Below are positions 8,002 to 16,100 of a DNA stretch of 64,000 bases, piece by piece. The stretch covers positions 86,325-150,324 of the forward strand of contig CAXBNF010000005.1 of assembly GCA_963977065.1 (NCBI GenBank), written 5' to 3'. The notes beneath the pieces are model-generated. The model had not been told where the DNA came from and ran no database searches. It saw only the letters and a program-made list of their open reading frames with translations. Source of the DNA: Planktosalinus sp963977065 (lineage in GTDB: Bacteria; Bacteroidota; Bacteroidia; Flavobacteriales; Flavobacteriaceae). Both the position numbers and the translations under genes were made by a program. Positions within the stretch are counted from its first letter, which is position 1. Each line of letters opens with the position of its first letter.

Positions 8002-8643
8002 TTAGTCTATGAGACGACCATTTTTAAGCATTTCACCATATTTTTCCTGAAATATAACTGCGTCGCGTTTAAGTTCTTGCATAAAGATACTCATATCCTG
8101 TGCTTCACGAAGACTTCTTCCGTTGTATGCGGTATATGTTTTACCGGCTACATTATAAAGGGTCGCTCTTAAATTAGGAACATGAACTATGCTTACATTC
8201 TTATAATTACTCTGTCTCACTTCAGCAGGAAGCATACTCATCTCTTTAGTATATTGTTGATTGATTAATTCAGAAACTTGAAAATTACCTTGTTTCTCCT
8301 CTATTGAAATAGTTGTTACTAATTGGTTTTGATTTACCAATGCAATAATAAATTTTTCAGTGGGGGATATTAATCTTTCTATTGGACCGTCATTGTATTC
8401 AAGCAATTTTTGAAAATCCATTTGTTTAAACGGAACAGGCTCTGCGCCACGGGCACCTCTCAATTTTTCTGAATTGACACCAAAATTAAATTCATTTTGT
8501 GATTTTGAAAGAATTTCCAGTAAGTCTGATTTTCCTTTTTCAATTGCTTTTTCCATAGGGTTATTTTCCTGAGCGCTTACACTTAAATTTGTGATTACTA
8601 CAATTATGGCTAGATATTTTATAAGATTTTTCATTTTTTTCAT
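8002..8643 (-). CDS. Exported protein of unknown function
   Basis: A 213-residue protein starting at 8643 (a second in-frame ATG lies 9 bases later), giving a signal peptide that ends NLSVSAQ. A longer reading would run into the upstream peptidase gene and lacks a signal sequence. The mature part is mixed alpha/beta. Visible segments include FKQMDFQKLLEYNDGPIE, a strand KFIIALVNQNQLVTTISIEE, and NVSIVHVPNLRATLYN. I recognise no family. It follows the papain-like peptidase lipoprotein by 13 bases, so it is very likely in the same transcript and may be its partner or substrate. Confidence 0.6.
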   Translation of the reverse strand: MKKMKNLIKYLAIIVVITNLSVSAQENNPMEKAIEKGKSDLLEILSKSQNEFNFGVNSEKLRGARGAEPVPFKQMDFQKLLEYNDGPIERLISPTEKFIIALVNQNQLVTTISIEEKQGNFQVSELINQQYTKEMSMLPAEVRQSNYKNVSIVHVPNLRATLYNVAGKTYTAYNGRSLREAQDMSIFMQELKRDAVIFQEKYGEMLKNGRLID

Positions 8644-8656
8644 TTTTAAAGTTAAA

Positions 8657-9250
8657 CTATTTTTTACTAATTGCATGCCAAGTTGCCCAATGGGTACTGC
8701 TACCGGCAGGATCAACATAGGCTTCATATGTAATTAAACGCTCTGTGCCTTCACAAGGGCTCCAGGGATCATTGAGTACAACATAATTTGTGCCACCAAT
8801 GCTCACATAACCTTTAATTACAACCACATGGCCAACCACGCCCGGTGTGCCATAAGCAAATCCTAAAACATCTTTACTGCAATAAATACTTTTTCTAAGC
8901 TTTGAAAGTGTAAGCGCCGTTGCAGATTCTGTGAAGTTTAAGCCTGCAAAATCAAGTTCGAGCCAGCCGGGAGTGTTACAATCATTTGTTTTTGGACAAC
9001 TTTCACCATCATTTTCAAAATCACAACAATTGGTTTTTCCAAAACGGTGATTTGCGAGGTCACACTGTGAGATACTGACTCCTTCATTTTGAGCAATCAT
9101 TTGTGTTACTGCTGCCCAGCACCAGTTATTTGTTTCTTGTGGGCGAAGTGTGTTATTCACACTTCCAATTGTTTCGCTTGGTGTACAACAACCTTGTAAA
9201 AGTAAGATTAGTACAAGCAAAAATGAAAATACTACATTTTTTGTTTTCAT
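8657..9250 (-). CDS. Papain-like cysteine peptidase lipoprotein (C39/C70-like)
   Basis: A 197-residue protein with a lipoprotein signal (LLLQGC, Cys21). The mature domain has a papain-like triad: Cys44 in NNWCWAAVTQM, His141 in VVGHVVVIKGY and Asn160/Asp161 in VVLNDPW. NWCWAA is typical of the AvrRpt2-like (C70) and related C39-like papain-fold families. Eight further cysteines in residues 63-124 and 166 could form disulfides, fitting a periplasmic or surface location. Substrate unknown. The gene sits between two exported proteins of unknown function on the same strand. Confidence 0.75.
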   Translation of the reverse strand: MKTKNVVFSFLLVLILLLQGCCTPSETIGSVNNTLRPQETNNWCWAAVTQMIAQNEGVSISQCDLANHRFGKTNCCDFENDGESCPKTNDCNTPGWLELDFAGLNFTESATALTLSKLRKSIYCSKDVLGFAYGTPGVVGHVVVIKGYVSIGGTNYVVLNDPWSPCEGTERLITYEAYVDPAGSSTHWATWHAISKK

Positions 9251-9389
9251 AATAGATATAGGTTTTTGTTAGAGAGGTAAAACTAACAAGCTATATCCAT
9301 TTATATATCAGGTATTTACCTAATATTTGTAAGTATTTTTCCTACATATATTTGTAAATTTCCTTATTTTGAAGAGAATAAAATACATT

Positions 9390-10043
9390 TTAATCATTTC
9401 TCATAACAACAAGTTTGGCTCTTACACCTGTTAATATATTCCATACATTTTCTGTAAGTAAGTTGCTACTTTCATCATACACTCTAAAATGAGCAGTATT
9501 GGGGCCTGAAGTTCCCTGATTAAGGGCTTCAAATTCAATTACATTTCTGCCTTCTTTCAAATCGATTATAAAACTTTGAAAATCTTCTCTCAGATTGATG
9601 TTGTGAATAATGACCTGGTCGTTGACAACTATTTTTACTCTGTCTCCGTCTACATATTGGTGGTCGCGACAAAGTATTTCAACGGTTTTGCTATCTGTTC
9701 CAAAGGTTCCCAAAAGTTGCCCCTTTGCATATTCACTTTTAATTTCTTCATCTTTGGTCAACCAGCTGGGTTTGTAATCAAACTTGCGGGTCATTAAACC
9801 ATTGTCTGTTGACATCGAAAATTCATTTTCTTCTTCGACATCCATTGGTTTGGGCTTCTTTGCCGTGTTTAAATAGCTTTGTGTATTTGAAAGACCTTTG
9901 GGTTGATTATTTATCAATGGTTTGTCTAAATTGGTTTGGCTTTCCTGAGACTGGATTGGTGTAAATCCTCTGGGGTTATCAATTTGCGAAACTACCGGAA
10001 AAGAAAGAAATACCGTAAAAATTATACTTAATATGAATTTCAT
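9390..10043 (-). CDS. Exported beta-sandwich protein of unknown function
   Basis: A 217-residue protein starting at the ATG at 10043, ahead of a signal peptide (MKFILSIIFTVFLSFPVVSQ); an earlier in-frame ATG at 10073 would bury it. Residues 20-90 are low-complexity, rich in Asn, Gln, Ser and Pro. Residues about 110-217 form a beta-rich domain with GDRVKIVVNDQVIIHNINL and RNVIEFEALNQGTSGPNTA, reminiscent of carbohydrate-binding or immunoglobulin-like sandwiches. No family is assigned. It may be read with the peptidase gene 139 bases downstream, but the gap leaves room for a separate promoter. Confidence 0.55.
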   Translation of the reverse strand: MKFILSIIFTVFLSFPVVSQIDNPRGFTPIQSQESQTNLDKPLINNQPKGLSNTQSYLNTAKKPKPMDVEEENEFSMSTDNGLMTRKFDYKPSWLTKDEEIKSEYAKGQLLGTFGTDSKTVEILCRDHQYVDGDRVKIVVNDQVIIHNINLREDFQSFIIDLKEGRNVIEFEALNQGTSGPNTAHFRVYDESSNLLTENVWNILTGVRAKLVVMRND

Positions 10044-10095
10044 CTTGTTTTGTTTTACTTCAATTAGTATCAATTTTTATACCGAAATTGTACGT

Positions 10096-10524
10096 TTACT
10101 TTGTTGATTTTCTTTTCAAAAAGTAATGGTCTAATGAGTACTTACCACTTCCTGTAAGTGCAAGTACCACATAAACGATCAAAAAAAACAAAGCCAATTC
10201 TTTATTTTGAAACGGGTCTGCTGCATGCACGATGAAAAAGGCAACTGCCATGGTTATGATTAATGGAATGGATGCAAGTCGTGTACCCAGTCCAATGATG
10301 ATTAAAACTGAGCATATCACCTCAGAAAATACCGCAAGTGTTAAGCTCGCTTCCACTCCTATCCCAATGGGGTCTCCAAACTGGATTGGGTCACTTCCAA
10401 ATAGCCGCATCAGCTTTGGAATTCCGTGGGTTAACATCAATCCGCCAACTCCAAGTCTTAATAATAAGAGGGCAATATCAGTGTTTTTTAGGTTTAAAAT
10501 GGTGGAATAGTTTTTTGAGCTCAT
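10096..10524 (-). CDS. DoxX family membrane protein
   Basis: A 142-residue integral membrane protein with four predicted helices and the DoxX family pattern: an N-terminal ALLLLRLGVGGLMLTHGIPK, a second helix LAVFSEVICSVLIIIGLGTR, and the AFFIVHAADPFQNKELALFF stretch. DoxX-family proteins take part in redox-related membrane functions in some bacteria, but most are uncharacterised. No redox partner gene is adjacent. Confidence 0.85.
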   Translation of the reverse strand: MSSKNYSTILNLKNTDIALLLLRLGVGGLMLTHGIPKLMRLFGSDPIQFGDPIGIGVEASLTLAVFSEVICSVLIIIGLGTRLASIPLIITMAVAFFIVHAADPFQNKELALFFLIVYVVLALTGSGKYSLDHYFLKRKSTK

Positions 10525-10679
10525 ATACTTCTATTTTTTTTTAAAAGTATTTAAAATTCCAGCATTAGCCATAAATTTTAACATTCTCTGTTGAATTCAA
10601 TAAAATTTTTTAAAAAAAATATGTTAATTCTTTCACTGTAAGATTGTTATATCAAAATAATTCACGATATTTAAATAAT

Positions 10680-10687
10680 TAAGTTTG
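10680..10687 (+). promoter_or_regulatory. Candidate -7 box TAAGTTTG
   Basis: Exact match to the Bacteroidota -7 consensus TAnnTTTG, 20 bases before the ATG of the 62-residue gene. No TTG is present at the expected upstream distance, so the support is partial. Confidence 0.4.
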
Positions 10688-10707
10688 AGTATTATAAAAG
10701 TCCTTCT

Positions 10708-10896
10708 ATGGAAAGCACAACTTCACTACCCGGCAAAATAAATCTCAAGCGCTTAGAGAAAAAATACAAGCATTTAATTGAGCGCGCATACAATTTACGT
10801 CAATCTGATGACAGTTTAAGCGATGTGTTTTATTATGAAGCAGAAAAAGTGTTGACTCAATTGCGTCTGCTTAAGTCCAACCTGCTTGCAAATTAA
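10708..10896 (+). CDS. Lacal_2735-like small protein (DUF6435)
   Basis: A 62-residue soluble, helical, charged protein. The segment LEKKYKHLIERAYNLRQSDDSLSDVFYYEAEKVLTQLRLL fits, across its length, the small flavobacterial Lacal_2735/DUF6435 pattern (L-x-x-K-Y-K-x-L-x-x-E-A-x-x-L-S, then E-A-x-x-V-x-x-Q-I). These proteins have no known function. The gene's last codon overlaps the end of the convergent tamL gene by four bases. Confidence 0.65.
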   Translation: MESTTSLPGKINLKRLEKKYKHLIERAYNLRQSDDSLSDVFYYEAEKVLTQLRLLKSNLLAN

Positions 10897-13190
10897 AACG
10901 GATACCCAATTGCAAAATTCAAAATAGGGTTTTTATAATCAAAATCCCAGCGTTCCCCTATTGGTAAGGAGGGCGTTCTTAAAGGAGCCGCCAGGTCAAA
11001 ACGAATGACAAACCCTTGAATATCAATTCGCAATCCCACACCGGTACCAATACCAAATTCGTCCATAAAACTTGAAGTAAATTCTCCACCAGGCACAGCC
11101 TCATTTTCGGTGGTGTTCCAGACATTTCCGGCATCGGCAAAGATGGCTCCTTTTACAAAGGAATAAATGGGGAATCGATATTCAATATTGGCTTCCAGCC
11201 TGATGTTTCCGGATTGATCAAAAAAGGAATTGCTCCCTGCTTCAGGCGCGTAAGTTCCCGGACCCAGCGTGCGAATTCTAAATGCTCTTACACTGTAGGG
11301 ACCTCCTGAAAAATATTGTTTTGTAAAAGGCATGATTTCTGAATTTCCGTAGGGTAAACCAATACCACCAAAAACTCTGGTTGCCAATTTTGTATCAGAC
11401 CCCAGCCTGAGATGATATCTCAAATCGACATCGGCTTTTGCATATTGAGCATATTCCAAGCCTAAAATAGATTGAGGTGCTGATTCTCCTCCACTAAACA
11501 ATGAAAGACCATTGCCGGCAATGTCCAATGTGGAGGTCAGAAAAAATTGGTGATTTTTAGCCGCACTAACCAAGCCATTATAGGTGTAAACATAAGTCAT
11601 ACCGGCAATGAATTGTTGTTCAAAACTGCTTCTTAAAAAAGGATTATCTTCAAGTATTTGTTCAAATTCCGGTGAGGTTTTTGCCAAATTCACATAGTTA
11701 ATTGAAATGGGATTAAACTCGTGAGTCACGAATCGGTTGGCATTCCAGACATAACCAAAATTGGTAGACATCGAAGCCAAACTAAACAACTTACTCCTGC
11801 TTAAATAATCACCGCCCAAGCTCATTCTTGTTTTGGGAATGGCATATTTAAACCAATCGTCACTTAATTTAAACGGAAACAAAACTCGAGGATATACAAG
11901 TTCAGCATTTGCACCAATAATGGTGCTACTTAAACCGGATTGATCTCCGGATGCTATCTGAAACTCATAGCCACCATTTACACTTAAATTCAATACTTCG
12001 CCTCCACCGAAAAGATTTCTGTTGGTCAAAGTAAGTGCCAGATTTGGGCCTGCAAAATTATTGGATTTTGAAACTGCCTGAAGTTCGGCCCTTATGGCGC
12101 GTTTGTCCATGGGGGTTAAAAAAATAGAGGCTTCTAGAATACCAAGACTATCTGTTGAAAGCGAGTCAATTTCATCATACCGTATATTAATAAATTTATA
12201 TGCGCCTACAGAACCCAGTCGTCTGCTGGTATTCTTTGACTTATTCGGACTAAAAGTATCTCCCTCTTCCAGCAAAATGTATGGCAATAATCGTTTGGGT
12301 TTAAAAAACTCTTCTTTTTGGTAAAAAGTTTTTTTGTCGAGTTTTACCGTATCATTTTCTGTGTATTCTTCTCCCAATATAGCGTTTGGATATACTTTAA
12401 CTTTTGATATTCTATAAGGAATAACTGATTTTTGAGGAACATCTTTCTTGAGTCGAAGAAATAAATCAAACCGCTTGTTTCGATATTGATTGGTATCTGC
12501 TTCAAAGATCAAAAAATCACTATTGAAGTTATAATACCCTTTTTCTTTGAGTCCGAGGTCGATGCGTTCCCGCTCCGATTTTAGCAAAGCGAAATCAAAT
12601 CGCATTCCTGTTTCTAAAAGGGTTTTGGATTTTAAGTTTTCTAATTTCTCATAAATAGCAAGTGAATCCTGATCGACCACATAGTTTTCCATTAAATAAG
12701 GGTTGGTGAGTTTTAAATTATAAAAAATCGCTGCCCTTTTTTTCTTTTCTTTTACAATGGTTTCAGAAGCGACACTGCTGAAGAAAAAACCTCTGTTTTC
12801 AAGTCGGTTTAAAATCAATTTTTCTGTTTGTTCCCTGTTTATATCTGAAAGGTACACCGGTTCTTCACCTATGCGTTTATTTAAAAACTTATTAATAAAA
12901 CCGGGCTTGTCCCTTTGATTTTTGTAATGCACTAACAGTCCCAGTCGCATACCCAGAAATTTTGAATTGGGTTCGGGTCTCATCAGGTTTTCTATATCAC
13001 TTTGTACATTTTTTAAATTACCCACAGCTGTGTCACTGCTCATATCAATATCAGCTCCAGTGTATAGTTGTTCGCCCTCAGGAATGAAACGTTTTACACT
13101 ACAGGATTGAATCGCAAAAGCAACCACAAGTATCAAAATAAATTGATATTTTATAATGAGATCCAATTGATTCTTAGTTTTCATCTTCAT
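10893..13190 (-). CDS. tamL: TamL, lipid-modified BamA/TamA-family outer-membrane protein
   Basis: About 765 residues from the ATG at 13190 (alternatives at 13193 and 13184). This gives a lipoprotein signal ending AIQSC, so the protein is predicted to be lipidated, unlike BamA and TamA. The N-terminal half carries POTRA-like repeats and the C-terminal half an Omp85 barrel, including GGPYSVRAFRIRTLGPG (the conserved GG-x-x-S-VRG/FR region) and a final aromatic residue (FAIGYPF). The lipobox plus an upstream tamB gene is the arrangement described for TamL in Bacteroidota. Its start overlaps the end of tamB by about 17 bases, indicating translational coupling. Confidence 0.85.
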   Translation of the reverse strand: MKMKTKNQLDLIIKYQFILILVVAFAIQSCSVKRFIPEGEQLYTGADIDMSSDTAVGNLKNVQSDIENLMRPEPNSKFLGMRLGLLVHYKNQRDKPGFINKFLNKRIGEEPVYLSDINREQTEKLILNRLENRGFFFSSVASETIVKEKKKRAAIFYNLKLTNPYLMENYVVDQDSLAIYEKLENLKSKTLLETGMRFDFALLKSERERIDLGLKEKGYYNFNSDFLIFEADTNQYRNKRFDLFLRLKKDVPQKSVIPYRISKVKVYPNAILGEEYTENDTVKLDKKTFYQKEEFFKPKRLLPYILLEEGDTFSPNKSKNTSRRLGSVGAYKFINIRYDEIDSLSTDSLGILEASIFLTPMDKRAIRAELQAVSKSNNFAGPNLALTLTNRNLFGGGEVLNLSVNGGYEFQIASGDQSGLSSTIIGANAELVYPRVLFPFKLSDDWFKYAIPKTRMSLGGDYLSRSKLFSLASMSTNFGYVWNANRFVTHEFNPISINYVNLAKTSPEFEQILEDNPFLRSSFEQQFIAGMTYVYTYNGLVSAAKNHQFFLTSTLDIAGNGLSLFSGGESAPQSILGLEYAQYAKADVDLRYHLRLGSDTKLATRVFGGIGLPYGNSEIMPFTKQYFSGGPYSVRAFRIRTLGPGTYAPEAGSNSFFDQSGNIRLEANIEYRFPIYSFVKGAIFADAGNVWNTTENEAVPGGEFTSSFMDEFGIGTGVGLRIDIQGFVIRFDLAAPLRTPSLPIGERWDFDYKNPILNFAIGYPF

Positions 13191-16100
13191 CATTTGATTG
13201 AGGTTTCTCCAATTCTTCTTCCACTGCTTTTTTAAACAACTCTTTAAACTCATTAAACTCGCGTGTAAATATAAGGGCGATTCCATTTACTATTAGCTGG
13301 CCATCAATGACGTTTTCAAATTGATTTCGGCGAAAGCCTTTTAAACGGAATCGTCCATTTTCAGTCAACAAATATTCAATGCTTACATTGCCAATAACCG
13401 GATTTTGTTCATCAGGATTTTGACTACTTCCTTGAATATCTACTTCGCTGCCCACACTCACAATTACCCTGTCGTTGAACAGTCTTTTTCTTGCTGTGAT
13501 GTCTAGTTGGGTTCTGTCCTGAGCACCATCTCCCTGGTAGTCTGTATAACTATCAATTCCAAAATCCAATTCAATACCGGTCTTCCCCAAAAGCTGGTTT
13601 GAAAACATATTGAGCTGGTCTGAAAGTGCCTGATTTAAGTTATCACGGGCAATTGCCATGGTACCTCCCCCACTCCCATCACTGCCTGATTGTGGAAAGA
13701 AACGGTTTAAAACCAATAAGGAGAACACTTGTTTGTTAAGCTCTTCTTCTTGTTGATTGAGTTGTTGAATGCGGCCATATACTTGACCTGCTGCTACCCC
13801 CCGATCGTCTTCCGGAATATCAAGATTGAATGTTAGCACAGGTTGTGTAAGTTCGCCATTTACATTGAGATAGACTAAAAAAGGAATCTGTTGACGGTAA
13901 CTGTTGTTCATTCCGGCATCCATACCTGTTGCTGAAGAAGTCATTAACGACGACGCTGAAGTTTCGACACGATAAATTGCCTTGACATCGAGATTGGCAT
14001 CAAAGGGATCTCCAGACCAAGAAACACTACTTCCCTGAGAAATTTCAAAACGTCTTTTTACCAAATTGTATAAATTCATTTCAAAATGCCCTTTTTGCAT
14101 AGTGTAAATTCCGGTGAGTGTGGTCCTTCCATTGGGTTGTATATTAAAATTCAGGTCGCCCTCTCCTCCCACTTGTAAATTATCCCCGGTGCGCTCATCA
14201 ATAATGACATTAAACAGTGCGTTTTCATCAATAGAAATAATGGCATTAACTGCAAAACCGGTTACAGTTATAGATTCTTCCCTGGTTTGTGTGAGTATGT
14301 CATCAGGATTTTCCCTGTTAACAAAAATGACAACACCGTCGCGTTCTTCAATTTCAAGTTCAGAATCAGTGAGTATGTATGTGATGTCAGTAGCACCACC
14401 CACATTTAACTTTAAATCCAAACGGGGTAGATTGAGGTTTCCGGTTAGCTTAGCATCCACATCAAAAATGGCTGTACCATAAAAAAGCTCATTGTCGTCT
14501 TTTGTGGAGTTGAGAGCTGAAAAATCCTTAGCGTTAAATTGAAGATCAAAATCAGGGTTGGTATAGCTATCGGTTAGAATTTTTCCATTGATAGTAAATT
14601 CATTTCCACTTTCATCCAAAAGTCTGAAATTGTCTAGAAAAAGCCCCTCATTATTGATGTTCATTGTCTCATTCTGAAGCTCAAAATTGGCATTGAGCTT
14701 TGCAACATTGAAACCTGCTTCATTAAAGTTTATAGTTCCATTGTAGATTGGATCTTTAGTGGTTCCACTTACTTTTACTTCACCTGAAATGGTTCCTTGT
14801 GTGTCAGTAATCTCCCCATCAGAAAAACCTTCAATAGCACTCATTTTTATTTCGTTTAAAACGAGATTCATGTTGAGTTTTGCAGCCTCTTCATCTGCCT
14901 GATAATCACCGGTAAGGTCAAGGTCTATGTCGCCGCCATTTAAGTCAAGGTTAAAGTCGTATGTATCCTCATTGATTTCTCTTGCATTAAGTGATAAATT
15001 CCCTAGTGGTACTTCCATCACATTCAATTCTTCAATTTGCATATCAGCCAGTAAACCAGGACTTAAAAAGGGTTCTTCAACGATTAAGTTTCCGTTAAGC
15101 CTTCCTGTGGCGAGGGTTTCTTCAGGATTTAAATAATTGAGAAAATCTGAAAGCCTGAAATTTTCAAAATGCACCCCTAGGTGTTCTTTTTCTATTTCGG
15201 GCAGTGTGCTACTCAATTGAAATAATTGATTGTTTCTAGCGATTGAAAACGAAGTGAAGGAAAGGTGATTTTCTGTGTAAATAATTTCATTTTCCTGAGG
15301 AATTGACCATTCTTTTTTATTCAGCAATAGCTCTGAAGGGTTGATGTGTAAACGAATGGTGTCATTTTTTCTCGTAATTTCTGAATTGACCTGAACAATT
15401 TTTTCATCCTCATAAAACGAATTGAAGTCTAAAAACAACTTTTTGTCTGCTATGCTTCCATTTAAAGCTGTTCTACTAATTGCTAAGGGACCGGCTTTCA
15501 AAGCTTGAAAACCAAAATCAAAATCAAAATTTTCAGAGTCTGAAATTAGATTCAAAGCCAGGCTGTCCAACACATTGTCATCATAATCTATGTGTGGCAT
15601 AAAAATGTTTGCAGAAAGCGACTGATTTACTTCATTAAAATCTATATTAATATCAATGGTATCCAGCTGTTTTAAACGATCAATAAAAACATCACTCAGG
15701 ATGGGTGCTTTATTTATTTTTGCATCCAGTTTGAGTTCTACGGCTTTTGTAAGACTGTCTTTCTCAATGTGGTCAGTGGGTTCATTTGAAACAGAATCAG
15801 ACAAATATTTTTGAAAGTGCCGTTGCAGTGCCTCACTAAAACCTTGAGGACTTGCATTTGACCGCAGAGCTAAATCAATCATTTTATTATTGATATCCAC
15901 TGAAGTTGTATCAGGTTGAACAAAAGCATTGATGTTGACATCTCCTAATAAATACGATTGCGTATTATAAATTGCTTTTCCATCCAGAATGTTTGATGAA
16001 AGTGTAAAACTATCTGAATTCCCTTTAAAATCGGCTTGCAAAATAAAAGCCGTCCTAATGTCTTTATCTGTGATTCCCAGAGATCTTAAATCGGCTCCCT

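Noticed and set aside
14114..14482. Plus-strand open frame inside tamB
   Set aside because: It is the antisense of a well-supported 1682-residue gene, with Ser-rich low-complexity composition typical of shadow frames.
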